Assembly (NCBI RefSeq): GCF_013004105.1
Contig: NZ_CP053085.1
Span: 3,100,001-3,164,000, forward strand
Direction of reading: 5' to 3'
Origin: Gemmatimonas groenlandica
GTDB lineage: Bacteria; Gemmatimonadota; Gemmatimonadetes; Gemmatimonadales; Gemmatimonadaceae
DNA: 64,000 bases
Position numbers and translations under genes: made by a program
Part shown: piece after piece, positions 16,539-25,468 of the stretch
Layout of the letters: every line of letters starts with the position of its first letter
Numbering within the stretch: position 1 is the stretch's first letter
The notes under the pieces: generated by a model
Seen by the model: only the letters and a program-made list of their open reading frames with translations
The model's database searches: none
Told to the model about the DNA's origin: nothing

Positions 16539-17999
16539 ATGTCCCTGCTCCGTCGCCCCGCTCTGACCGTCGCACTCGCTGTCGCCGTCACGAGCCCGCT
16601 TGCCCTGTCCGCCCAGATCCTCCAGAAGGCGCCCGGCGCCCCGACCACGCTCACGCCGGCCCAGCAGGATGCGCGCGCGATCTACAAGGAGATGGTCGAG
16701 ATCAACACGGTGGACTCCGTGGGGTCGGTCACGAAGGCCGCGCAGACCGTCGCGGCCCGCTTCAAGGCAGCAGGCTTCCCCGCCGGGGATATTCACCTGG
16801 TGGGCCCTGCCAGCGCCCCCGCCAAGCAGAATCTGATCGTGCGCTACCGTGGCAAGGGGCGCGGCAAGCCAATCCTGCTGCTGGCGCACCTCGACGTCGT
16901 CGCGGCGATCCGCACCGACTGGCCGCGCGACCCGTTCACCATGACCGAGCAGGACGGGTACTTCCTCGGCCGTGGCGTGGCCGACGACAAGTCGATGGCG
17001 GCGATTCTTACGGCCAATGTGCTGCGCTACAAGAAGGAAGGCTGGGTGCCCGAGCGCGATCTCATTCTGGCACTCACCGCTGACGAAGAGGGCGGTGGCG
17101 ACAACGGCGTAAGTTGGCTGATCGCCAATCATCGTGAGCTTATCGACGCCGAGTACGCCATCAACGAAGGCGGCGGCGGTACGCTGCAGGATGACAAGCC
17201 GCTGTTCCACTCCATTCAGGCGGCCGAGAAGGTGTACAACGACTTCACGCTGACCGTGCTCAACACCGGCGGTCACTCGAGTGTACCGCGCAAGGACAAC
17301 GCGATCTATTCGCTGGCGAATGCCCTCGCCCGCATCGAGAAGTACACGTTCCCGGTTGAGCTGAACGACATCACGCGTCCGTTCTTCGAGCAGACGGCGA
17401 AGGTGGAAATGCCGTCGCTCGCCGCGGCGATGAAGGCGTTGGTGGCCAATCCCGCTGATACGGCAGCGGCTCGCATTATCTCCACCGATCCGCGCTATGC
17501 CTCGATGCTGCGCACCACCTGCGTGGCCACCCGACTCTTTGCCGGTCACGCGAACAACGCGCTACCGCAGACGGCCACGGCGAATGTGAATTGCCGCATC
17601 GCGCCCACGAGCACCGGCACGCAGGTGAAGGCGAGGCTCGAGCAGGTGATCGGCGACGCGACGGTAAAGGTCACCGGATCACGCGAGGACCGTAAAGACG
17701 GCGCGCCGGGCCCGATCAACGCCACCTTGCTGCAGGCCACCACGCAACTCACGAACAAGATGTTCGGCGGCGTGCCCGTGATTCCCACGATGAGTACGGG
17801 AGCCACGGATGGCTATCGCCTGCGTGCGGTGGGCATCCCCACGTACGGCGTCAGCGGCATCTTCTCGTCGCCCGGCGAAACCAATGCGCATGGGCGCGAC
17901 GAGAAGTTGCGTGTGAAGAGCTTCTACGACGGACTCGATTTCCTGTACGAGCTGGTGAAGCAGGTGGCCGGCCCCAACGCGGGCAAGCCGATTTCCTGA
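16539..17999 (+). CDS. Exported M20-family metallopeptidase
   Basis: 486 residues with a signal peptide (MSLLRRPALTVALAVAVTSPLALSAQ). The two-zinc M20 site is present: H117 and D119 in LLAHLDVV, D149/D150 in GVADDKS, the catalytic and ligand pair E183-E184 in TADEEGGG, and a late histidine in TNAHGRDE. The dimerisation insert contains NTGGHSSVPR. It would cleave short peptides or acyl-amino acids in the periplasm. It is transcribed alone, divergent from the TldD-type gene. The 230-base gap upstream must hold its promoter, but I see no clear consensus there. Its stop lies just before the hairpin at 18016-18050. Confidence 0.9.
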   Translation: MSLLRRPALTVALAVAVTSPLALSAQILQKAPGAPTTLTPAQQDARAIYKEMVEINTVDSVGSVTKAAQTVAARFKAAGFPAGDIHLVGPASAPAKQNLIVRYRGKGRGKPILLLAHLDVVAAIRTDWPRDPFTMTEQDGYFLGRGVADDKSMAAILTANVLRYKKEGWVPERDLILALTADEEGGGDNGVSWLIANHRELIDAEYAINEGGGGTLQDDKPLFHSIQAAEKVYNDFTLTVLNTGGHSSVPRKDNAIYSLANALARIEKYTFPVELNDITRPFFEQTAKVEMPSLAAAMKALVANPADTAAARIISTDPRYASMLRTTCVATRLFAGHANNALPQTATANVNCRIAPTSTGTQVKARLEQVIGDATVKVTGSREDRKDGAPGPINATLLQATTQLTNKMFGGVPVIPTMSTGATDGYRLRAVGIPTYGVSGIFSSPGETNAHGRDEKLRVKSFYDGLDFLYELVKQVAGPNAGKPIS

Positions 18000-18015
18000 G
18001 TCACCAGTGGTGCCA

Positions 18016-18050
18016 CCGGCATGAAGCGTGTCGTTACACCTTCATGCCGG
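18016..18050. terminator. Hairpin at a convergent junction with a stop codon in the loop region
   Basis: CCGGCATGAAG (18016-18026) pairs perfectly with CTTCATGCCGG (18040-18050), and GTGT/ACAC extends the stem after one bulged C, leaving a CGTT loop. The right arm encodes the last residues (GMKV) of the response regulator, and its TAA stop (18036-18034) spans the loop and the inner stem. It serves both the M20 peptidase gene and the regulator gene. Confidence 0.75.
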
Positions 18051-18636
18051 GTTCGCTCTCGATCACGGCGCGCGCGATATCGACCATGCGCACTGAGCGA
18101 TCCTGGCTGCTGCGCTGCATGATGCGATAGGCTTCCTGCTCGCTGCTGCCGGTGCGGCGCATGAGAATGCCCTTGGCGCGTTCGATCAGCTTGCGCGCTT
18201 CGAGCTGCGCCTTCGCTTCGGCGGCTTCGCGACGGGCCGACAGCAGTTCACGCGCCCGTGTCACCGCCATGCGCAGCGTGGCATCGAGCGTCGTCGGCGG
18301 CGTCGGCTTGGGCAGCAGCGCCACGGCCGTGCTGCGCAACACGTCGGCCGTGCTCAGGGTGAGCGACAGATCGCCGGTGATCAACACCACCGCGGTGCCG
18401 GGCAACGCGGCCGCGATCTCTTCAGCCGCCTGCACGCCGCTGGCGCCGGGCATGTGCATGTCGAGGAGCACCGCATCGGGCGTGAACTGCTGCGCCTTCT
18501 CGATGGCCTCCGTCCCGCTCTCGACTTCGGCAACCACCATGTGGCCAAGCGCGCCGAGAAGGTCGACGAGGGTAGACCGCTCAAGGGCGTTGTCTTCGGC
18601 CACCAGCACGCGAATGGTCGACGGCAGATCCGACAT
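18034..18636 (-). CDS. Response regulator with ANTAR RNA-binding domain
   Basis: 200 residues from ATG 18636; upstream in-frame codons overlap the kinase gene and look non-coding. Residues 7-120 form a receiver domain with the phospho-acceptor D59 in VLLDMHMPG, acidic D15 and lysine in LPKPTPP. A helical linker follows, then an ANTAR domain (about 137-195) with AKGILMRRTGSSEQEAYRIMQ. ANTAR proteins bind paired RNA hairpins and stop transcription termination. The gene begins 4 bases after the stop of the hybrid kinase gene, so the two form a pair. The RNA targets are not visible in this gap. Confidence 0.92.
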   Translation of the reverse strand: MSDLPSTIRVLVAEDNALERSTLVDLLGALGHMVVAEVESGTEAIEKAQQFTPDAVLLDMHMPGASGVQAAEEIAAALPGTAVVLITGDLSLTLSTADVLRSTAVALLPKPTPPTTLDATLRMAVTRARELLSARREAAEAKAQLEARKLIERAKGILMRRTGSSEQEAYRIMQRSSQDRSVRMVDIARAVIESEPGMKV

Positions 18637-18640
18637 ATTC

Positions 18641-20668
18641 TTACTCGGTTGTAGAAGCGGGAGCAGAACGCCCCGCAATGTGAGCCTGCAATTCGGCAGC
18701 GCGCAACGGTTTGCGGAGGACAAACTCCGCGCCGTGCGACTCGCCGGTATCGGCAATGGGTTCCCAGCCGGAAATCACCCCGACCCGGACGTCGGGCACC
18801 TTGCGACGAACATACTGCACCAAGTCCCAGCCGCTGCCGTCGGGCAGCCCCACATCCGTCAGCATGAGATCGTACGGGATTCCGGCGCTGGACGCGAGTT
18901 TTTCGCGCGCTTCGGCACAAGTTGCCACCGCATCCACCTGATGGCCATCGGCCTGCAGGATACGCCGCAGGAACTCGCGCCCGTCGTCGTGGTCCTCGAC
19001 CACGAGGATACGCTGCGGGACCACCGGCAACGACGAGGCGTCCGGCTCCGCGTCGGCGGGCTCGATACCCACGGCGCGCGGCAGCCGCAGGGTCACTTCC
19101 GTGCCGCGCCCCGGCACGGAGGAAATGGTCGCCGTGCCTCGGTGCCGGCGAGCGATCCCGTAGACCTCAGCCAACCCCAGTCCAGAGCCTTTCGAGCCCT
19201 TCGTGGTAAAGAACGGCTCGAAGGCCCGCTCACGCACATCGGCGCTCATCCCTACGCCCGTGTCGCGGATCGCGAGACAGGCGTCAGCCCCCTCTTCGAA
19301 CGTCCGCACGGTGAGCGTCCCTCCATCCGGCATGGCGTCGACCGCGTTTTGCACGAGGTTGAGCAACGCTTCACGGATTTCGCCGGGGAGCCCACGCGTG
19401 CTGACCATGGGAGCGAATTGCCGCACGATCAGCACTTCACCGGCGTCACTGGATCGACGCAAGCGCATCGGCTCGGTGAGATCGAGCACGTCCTCGGCCA
19501 TCGCCGAGAGGTCGAGCGCCTCGTCGCCGCCGGCATGGACCGGCTCCTGGCGGATGAAGCGCCCGACACGCGACGCGGTCGCGGCCGCGATCTCGGCCGC
19601 CTTCTGGATGCGATCCGCATAGTCACGCACGGCGTCGGGCGACTCGGCGTAGTGGCGGAGCAAGTACGCCGCCGCCATGATCGGATTGAGGGCGTTGTTC
19701 ACGTCGTGCATGACGCCCGCCGCCAACTGCCCGACCGCTGCGAGGCGACGCTCGCGCAGGTGATCTTCATGCGACTCGATCAGCGCCCGCGACCGCTCCT
19801 CGACGAGGCGCTCGAGATGCTCACGCTCGTGCGTGACTTGGTCCTGCAGTTCCGCCTCGCGCCCTTCGCGCTCGTGCAGCTGGCGCTCGAGCCGCTGGTG
19901 ATCAGTCACGTCGCGATCCAGCAGCACGACGCCAGTGACCTGCTGCTGTTCGTTTCGGACGGGCGCTGCGAAGGACTCGATCACCCGCTGCGCGCCGAGT
20001 CGGCGCACTTCCAGCAGTTGCCCTCGCACCACGTGACCGGCGAGCGCGCGCATGGCCGGGGCATCGAGAAAGGACAGCGGACGATTGTTGGCGATGTCGT
20101 GCGGCGCGTCGAACTCCCATAACTCGCGGACAGTCGCCGGCGTCCGCGTGGGATGCTGGAGGCTGGCCGCGTCGTTCGACTGCAGAATGCACCCGGTCAG
20201 GTCGGTGATCCGCACGGCCGACGGCGTAAGTCTCATCAACGCCGACAGCTCTCGATCGATACGCGCCGACTCGGTGCGCTGTTCGTCGCGCGCCGACGCG
20301 TCCGTCGCCGTGAACAGCAGCAACTCGTCGTCGAAGGGCACGGCGCGCACGTCGACGACGCGCCCGTCACGGCCGAGGGGCATCTGTTGCGTGGTCGGCG
20401 CGCTTCCCGCGACCGCACGGCTGAGCAGGGCGGTGCCCGCCGCGCCGAGCGGCAGGAGCACCACGCTGGACGGCTGTGACGACAGCGGTGCGCGGGCATC
20501 GACCACGAACCACTCGCGCCCCAATGCATTGACGGCGTAGAGCATCCCCGAACGCAGAAAGAACGCAGCGGCCGACGGTAGCGCCTCCAACAATGCCGTC
20601 GCACGCGCCAGATCTGGCGCGTCCGGCACGGTGGGTTTCACCTGGTCCGTCGAACTGCGTTCTGCCAT
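18641..20668 (-). CDS. Hybrid sensor histidine kinase (PAS-like, HATPase, receiver)
   Basis: About 675 residues from ATG 20668; a start 9 codons upstream is possible. No membrane helix is seen, so it is cytoplasmic. Order: two PAS-like segments (about 25-130 and 145-260), a charged coiled coil (255-307), the phospho-acceptor H321 in GVMHDVNNALNP, an ATPase domain with the N-box LLNLVQNAVDAM, DTGVGM and SKGSGLGL, and a C-terminal receiver with the aspartate in LMLTDVGLPDG. The HDVNN H-box replaces the common HExxN, as in NtrB-like kinases. The ANTAR regulator gene follows 4 bases on, so phosphorelay to RNA-level control is likely. Confidence 0.92.
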   Translation of the reverse strand: MAERSSTDQVKPTVPDAPDLARATALLEALPSAAAFFLRSGMLYAVNALGREWFVVDARAPLSSQPSSVVLLPLGAAGTALLSRAVAGSAPTTQQMPLGRDGRVVDVRAVPFDDELLLFTATDASARDEQRTESARIDRELSALMRLTPSAVRITDLTGCILQSNDAASLQHPTRTPATVRELWEFDAPHDIANNRPLSFLDAPAMRALAGHVVRGQLLEVRRLGAQRVIESFAAPVRNEQQQVTGVVLLDRDVTDHQRLERQLHEREGREAELQDQVTHEREHLERLVEERSRALIESHEDHLRERRLAAVGQLAAGVMHDVNNALNPIMAAAYLLRHYAESPDAVRDYADRIQKAAEIAAATASRVGRFIRQEPVHAGGDEALDLSAMAEDVLDLTEPMRLRRSSDAGEVLIVRQFAPMVSTRGLPGEIREALLNLVQNAVDAMPDGGTLTVRTFEEGADACLAIRDTGVGMSADVRERAFEPFFTTKGSKGSGLGLAEVYGIARRHRGTATISSVPGRGTEVTLRLPRAVGIEPADAEPDASSLPVVPQRILVVEDHDDGREFLRRILQADGHQVDAVATCAEAREKLASSAGIPYDLMLTDVGLPDGSGWDLVQYVRRKVPDVRVGVISGWEPIADTGESHGAEFVLRKPLRAAELQAHIAGRSAPASTTE

Positions 20669-20862
20669 GCTTTCACCGCTCGCATGGCAAGACACCCCAC
20701 AGGCGACCGCATTGTCGCGTATCGGGGCGCTTCACCATTCGGGAATTCGGAGCCTGCTGCTCTTACAACACTAGCGACGATTGGTCCCAACGGTCAAACG
20801 CGCCCTCGATCGGTCGCGGCGGCGCTACAGCGTGATGTCCGTCCGCTCAGTACTTTGGTGCC

Positions 20863-20970
20863 ATGGCTCCCTCGTTCCGCTCGACACTCCGACGCGTTCT
20901 GCTCATGCAGGCCGTCACGCTCGCCCTGCTCTGGTACCTGCAGGCGCGGTACACCCTGATCACGCCCTGA
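20863..20970 (+). CDS. 35-residue membrane microprotein before a symporter
   Basis: An ATG at 20863 opens a 35-codon frame, MAPSFRSTLRRVLLMQ then a hydrophobic stretch AVTLALLWYL and QARYTLITP, ending in TGA at 20970. The symporter ATG follows after 6 bases. The basic N-terminus and single short helix predict a one-pass membrane peptide with its N-terminus inside. Tiny accessory proteins of SSS symporters are known in other bacteria, though I do not recognise this sequence as one of those families. The tight spacing and coding-like composition support it as a real gene. Confidence 0.6.
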   Translation: MAPSFRSTLRRVLLMQAVTLALLWYLQARYTLITP

Positions 20971-20976
20971 GCCCTC

Positions 20977-22659
20977 ATGCATTGGATCAATTGGGCCATC
21001 GTGGCGGTGTACCTGGCGGTCGTGGTCTTCGACGGCCTCCGCCGCACGCGCGGTACCACGAACATCGAAGGCTACTTTCTGGCCAACCGCAGTCTGCCAT
21101 GGTGGGCGGTCGGTCTATCGGTCATGGCCACACAGCTGTCGGCGGTCACGCTGATCGGGACCACCGGCCAAGGCGCTACCGACGGCCTCCGCTTTGTGCA
21201 GTTCTACTTCGGGCTACCGATCGCGATGGTGATCCTCGGGGTGACCATCGTGCCGTTCCTGCACGGGGCCAAAGTCTACACGGCCTATGAATTCCTCGAG
21301 AAGCGCTTCGACGCGAAAACGCGCTCACTGACGAGCTTCCTCTTCCTGCTCTCGCGCGGCATGTCGTGCGGCACGATCATCGCCGCCCCCAGCGTCGTAC
21401 TGTCGGCCATTTTCGGCTGGGATATCACGTGGTGTGTGGCGCTGATCGGCATTCCCACGGTCATCTACACTGTACTGGGCGGTGTGCAGGCGGTGACGTG
21501 GGCCGACGTGAAGCAGATGTTCGTGATCGTCGGGGCGTTGGTCGCGATCGTTGTCGTGCTCATTATGCGCATGCCTGTTCCGCTCGACAACGCGCTCGAA
21601 ATCGCCGGCGCTACCGGCCGACTGCGCGTGTTCGATTTCTCGTTCAACCTTTCGGAGACGTACACATTCTGGTCGGGAATCCTCGGCGGCACGTTCCTCA
21701 TGCTGTCGTACTTCGGTACCGACCAGAGCCAGGTGCAGCGCTATCTGGCCGCCAAGTCGGTCGATCAGGCACGCAGCTCGCTGCTGATGAGCGCCTATTG
21801 GAAGATTCCACTGCAGGCGCTGATCCTGCTGATCGGTGTGCTCGTGTTCCTGTTCTACACGTTCACGCCGGCGCCCATGCTGTTCAATCCGCAGCACAGC
21901 GCGCAGGTCCAGCAAAAGGAGCCGGCCACCTTCGCGGCGCTCGAGGCGCGCTACTCCGCGGCCATCACCCAGCGCGGCGCGGCCGCCCGCGAGGCGTCGA
22001 CGGACATCGACAACGGCGCCGATGCGGCCACGAAGAGCGCGCTGCTCGCGTTCCGCAGCGCCGACTCGTCGGTGAACGTGGTGCGCAAAGACGCGCTGGC
22101 CGCCGCGGGCCGCGTCACGGGCGAAGCATCGAAGGACGTGAACTACATCATTCCGCGCTTCGTGCTCGACCACCTGCCCCTTGGCTTCGCCGGGGTGTTT
22201 CTCGCCGCCGTGCTGGCCGCCGCCATGTCGAGCATTGCCGCCGAGCTGAATTCGCTCTCGACGGCGAGTGTGGTGGACTTCTATCAGCGCTGGTTCAGGA
22301 AGGAAGGCACCGACGCGCACTTCCTGTTCGTGTCCAAGGCCGCCACCGCCATGTGGGGCGTGTTCGCCTGCGTGGTGGCGGTGTACGCCGCCAACCTTGG
22401 CTCCCTGATCGAGGTCGTGAATCGGTTCGGGTCATTTTTCTACGGCTCGATTTTAGGCGTGTTCATTCTGGCCATGATCCCGCGCACGCGCGCCTTCGGC
22501 GCTTTCGTGGGCTTGCTCAGCGGCATGGGTGCCGTGGCCGCGGTGTCGTTCGGTGTGCCCACTTTGAGCTTCCTGTGGCACAACGTGATTGGGGCGGTGG
22601 TGGTGGTGGTTGTCGGGTCGGTGCTGAGCGTGGGGGATCGGAAACTGCCAACGGCTTAG
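20977..22659 (+). CDS. SSS-family sodium:solute symporter with a large hydrophilic insert
   Basis: 560 residues. It has the SSS fold: a first helix INWAIVAVYLAVVVFDG, the loop EGYFLANRSLPWW, then LSAVTLIGTTGQGATDG, VYTAYEFLEKRFD and GGVQAVTWADVKQ. An Ala- and charge-rich insert of about 80 residues (roughly 305-385, helical, with ALEARYSAAI and KDALAAAGRV) lies between membrane segments before NYIIPRFVLDHLP. Later helices are normal (AAAMSSIAAELNSLS is the conserved Na+-site region). The solute is unknown. A 35-residue membrane microprotein gene precedes it by 6 bases. The last codons (KLPTA and stop) lie inside palindromic repeat A2. Confidence 0.9.
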   Translation: MHWINWAIVAVYLAVVVFDGLRRTRGTTNIEGYFLANRSLPWWAVGLSVMATQLSAVTLIGTTGQGATDGLRFVQFYFGLPIAMVILGVTIVPFLHGAKVYTAYEFLEKRFDAKTRSLTSFLFLLSRGMSCGTIIAAPSVVLSAIFGWDITWCVALIGIPTVIYTVLGGVQAVTWADVKQMFVIVGALVAIVVVLIMRMPVPLDNALEIAGATGRLRVFDFSFNLSETYTFWSGILGGTFLMLSYFGTDQSQVQRYLAAKSVDQARSSLLMSAYWKIPLQALILLIGVLVFLFYTFTPAPMLFNPQHSAQVQQKEPATFAALEARYSAAITQRGAAAREASTDIDNGADAATKSALLAFRSADSSVNVVRKDALAAAGRVTGEASKDVNYIIPRFVLDHLPLGFAGVFLAAVLAAAMSSIAAELNSLSTASVVDFYQRWFRKEGTDAHFLFVSKAATAMWGVFACVVAVYAANLGSLIEVVNRFGSFFYGSILGVFILAMIPRTRAFGAFVGLLSGMGAVAAVSFGVPTLSFLWHNVIGAVVVVVVGSVLSVGDRKLPTA

Positions 22660-22767
22660 GAAGCAGGGAGGAGGGTGTCAGGGAGGAGGAAACAGGACGG
22701 CGACGCCGTCCCACTGCCTCCTCCCTCCTGATACCCTCCTTCCTGCACCCTAAGCAGTTGGCAGTTT
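22641..22767. repeat. Long intergenic palindrome, family A copy 2
   Basis: About 127 bases. The outer arms GAAACTGCCAACGGCTTAGG and CCTAAGCAGTTGGCAGTTTC are near-perfect complements; the inner arms GCAGGGAGGAGGGTGTCAGG and CCTCCTGATACCCTCCTTCC also pair. The words match copy 1 at 13099-13235 in the same order. The left arm supplies the last codons and stop of the symporter gene, and the right end stops 7 bases before the PIG-L gene's stop codon. Confidence 0.8.
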
Positions 22768-22774
22768 CGAGATC

Positions 22775-25468
22775 CTAAGGTATCTGCGGAACGCCGACCG
22801 CCTGCCCGTTGATCAGATTCGCCAGTATCCGCGCCGCCCCCGGCACCCCGTTCGGCAACTGCCGAAACAGCGCCAGCGTGACGTACACGTAGCGTCCTTT
22901 GCCCAACGGAGCCACGAGCAAGCCGCCCTGTTGCACCGGCTCGTTCGGGTCATTCATCGCCAGCAGCGGCGTGTAGCGTTTGTCGAACGTGCTTGGCATG
23001 TACGTGGCGCGTTCCTGTACCCAGTCGGCCCAGTCGGCGGCGCCGATGCGGTTGGGGCCTACCAGCAGCGGATTCGTGGGCTGCAGCACCGTCACCGGTG
23101 CCTGCTCCATCGTGACGCGCGCGGCCGGACGGGTCCACTGCATGGGATACGGCACGACGCCCGGGAATCGGCTCATGTCCTGCGCGCCGTACTGCACCAC
23201 GAGCGTGCCGCCCTTGTTCGCGTAGTCGAGCAGCCGCGCGTTGTTGCGCACCAACACGTCGCTCGCTTCGTAGGCGCGTGGCCCCACCACGATGCTCGTG
23301 AAGCGCGACAGGTCGGTGCTGGTCAGCATCGACGGCTCGATCTTCTCCACCGCGACGTCGAGCTGCTCGAGCGCCTCGAGGCCGGTATCACCGACGCCTT
23401 TCACGTAGCCCACGCGGGCGCGCGGCGGGAGCTTCACGGTCACGGCCGACAGGTACGTGCCGCTGCCACCGTACAGGCGCATGGGCGTGATGTGATCGTA
23501 CTGAATGTTGTACACGCTGTTGGTACTCATGGCACCGTCATGCAGCGCCACCGCCACCCATTGGAGACGGCCTTCCTTCACGATACCGCGCACGCGAAAG
23601 GTGAGAATCGTGACCCCGTCAGGACCCAATGTGCGCTCCCGCTCCACGGAGTCGGCCTTGAGGCCCTCGGGTAGTTCGAGCGTGACCAGCACTTTGGTGT
23701 CGTGGGGGTAGGATGACTGAATGCGCACCGGCACATAGCGCTCCACCGGAACGCCGGCGCGAATGTACTCCATGGCGTTGCTCAGATTCACCGTGATGCC
23801 GGGAACCGCCGACACCGGCACCTGCTGATCGCCCTTGATCGGATCGGCGAAGCGATACACCACCGGTTCGTTCACCGTCACGCTTTCACCAGCGATCATG
23901 AGTCGCGCCTGCACCATCGTGGCGCGCTGTTCCTGTTGCTGCGCTTCGGTGCGGGCGTCGATCGGCACTTGAAACCAATCCTGTTGCTTGCGGCCGGAGG
24001 CGCGCCACCACGGCGAGTTGGCCTGAAACGCCACGGCCCATCGATTCAGCACCGCGGCGCTGTCGGGAGTGATCGTCACGTCACCCGCTTCGCCGGGGCG
24101 CAGGCCTAGACCCGCCACCGAAGCGTTCACCAGCTGCACGGCGGCATGTCCGCGATTGAACACCGTGATCGTGACCGGCAACGAATCGTTGACCGCCACT
24201 TTCACCGGCTCGCGCACCGGGAACGTGGCGCGTGGGGCCGTGGCTTCCACCGCCACGCCGGCCGCCAACACCAGTGCATGCTCGGCGCGGTCGATTGTCG
24301 TGACCAACGCGTCCCACAACGCCGGCGTCGCTTCACCAGGGGCGCGTCGCGACAAGCTGGATGGCGCACCCGGAGGACCGGCAATCAGAATGCCGGGGCC
24401 AGTGCCGCTGGCGTTGCGTACGTCGCGGAACTGCCGCAGCGCCTGCGCCAACGGGGCGACGATCGACGACGGATCGTCGGCGCGATACGCCGCGCGCGCC
24501 GACGCGATCGTGCGCAACGCCGAGTCGAGCACAGGCTGCGCGGTGCTCGGGAGCTTGCTCCGCAATGCCGTCCACGTGGTATCGATGCCATCGAACAACG
24601 ACTGCTCCGCGCGCGCATTCTCAGGCCCCACGCGCGATGCTTCGCGCGACAGGAAGCCGAGAATCGTGCCCTTCCGCTGCAACACACCGAACCCTTGGCT
24701 CTTGTGCTGCGAGCGGCTCTCGGCCGCGATCTCGTAGTAGCTCCGTCCCAGCAGCGGGTCGTATTCACCCACGTTCACGCGCAGCGTGGCAGAATCGGGT
24801 GCCTGACGCGCGCTGCGATAGAACTTCTGCGGCGTCCACGGCAGTCCGAATCCCCGCACCGGGAAGCGCACCGTGTCGGCCGCCAGATCGTACGCTTCGC
24901 GCGCCAGCATTCCCGACACCTGGTGATGCCCGTGCCCATCGCGCGGCGTGCCGCTGAAGAACGCCACCATCACATGCGGTCGGAACGCGCGCACCACGCG
25001 CACCACGTCGCCAAGAATCGAGTCCTTGGGCCAGTGCGTAAAGGTCTCCTCGGCGTTCTTGCTGAAACCGAAGTCGTAGGCGCGCGTGAAGTACTGCTTG
25101 CCACCATCAATGCGGCGTGCCGACAACAACTCCTGTGTGCGGATCGCACCGAGTGCTTCACCCAGCTCGTTGCCCAGCAGATTCTGCCCGCCGTCGCCAC
25201 GGGTCAGCGAGAGGTACGCCGTTTCCACATGACGGCCCCTGGCGAGCCACGCAATGATCGGCGTGTCTTCGTCGTCGGGGTGTGCGGCGATGGTAAGCAC
25301 GCGGCCCGTGGTGCCGACGCCCGCGAGCGTGGAGCCAAGCGCCGCCGCGCCTCGATCGAGCGTCACGTTCTGCGCGGACATCGTGCGCCCACCAGCGACA
25401 AGCGCCGCGGCAATAGCCGCGGCGCTCATCATCATCTGGTGGACTCGGGTGCGCCGAAGCGCCTTCAC
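22775..25468 (-). CDS. Exported PIG-L family deacetylase, multidomain
   Basis: About 897 residues from the GTG at 25468, which overlaps the stop of the upstream E1 gene as GTGA; in-frame codons further upstream lie inside that gene. A signal sequence (MKALRRTRVHQMMMSAAAIA) precedes a PIG-L/LmbE deacetylase domain with the zinc motif H63-P-D-D-E67 and the later histidines in GHGHH (about 179-182). After about residue 400 come beta-rich domains resembling NEW3-type domains, then near 740-890 an alpha/beta segment (VGYVKGVGDTGLEAL, FTSIVVGPRAYE) like a ThuA/amidotransferase-type fold without a visible catalytic cysteine. It probably removes N-acetyl groups from a sugar conjugate outside the cytoplasm. 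Confidence 0.85.
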   Translation of the reverse strand: MKALRRTRVHQMMMSAAAIAAALVAGGRTMSAQNVTLDRGAAALGSTLAGVGTTGRVLTIAAHPDDEDTPIIAWLARGRHVETAYLSLTRGDGGQNLLGNELGEALGAIRTQELLSARRIDGGKQYFTRAYDFGFSKNAEETFTHWPKDSILGDVVRVVRAFRPHVMVAFFSGTPRDGHGHHQVSGMLAREAYDLAADTVRFPVRGFGLPWTPQKFYRSARQAPDSATLRVNVGEYDPLLGRSYYEIAAESRSQHKSQGFGVLQRKGTILGFLSREASRVGPENARAEQSLFDGIDTTWTALRSKLPSTAQPVLDSALRTIASARAAYRADDPSSIVAPLAQALRQFRDVRNASGTGPGILIAGPPGAPSSLSRRAPGEATPALWDALVTTIDRAEHALVLAAGVAVEATAPRATFPVREPVKVAVNDSLPVTITVFNRGHAAVQLVNASVAGLGLRPGEAGDVTITPDSAAVLNRWAVAFQANSPWWRASGRKQQDWFQVPIDARTEAQQQEQRATMVQARLMIAGESVTVNEPVVYRFADPIKGDQQVPVSAVPGITVNLSNAMEYIRAGVPVERYVPVRIQSSYPHDTKVLVTLELPEGLKADSVERERTLGPDGVTILTFRVRGIVKEGRLQWVAVALHDGAMSTNSVYNIQYDHITPMRLYGGSGTYLSAVTVKLPPRARVGYVKGVGDTGLEALEQLDVAVEKIEPSMLTSTDLSRFTSIVVGPRAYEASDVLVRNNARLLDYANKGGTLVVQYGAQDMSRFPGVVPYPMQWTRPAARVTMEQAPVTVLQPTNPLLVGPNRIGAADWADWVQERATYMPSTFDKRYTPLLAMNDPNEPVQQGGLLVAPLGKGRYVYVTLALFRQLPNGVPGAARILANLINGQAVGVPQIP

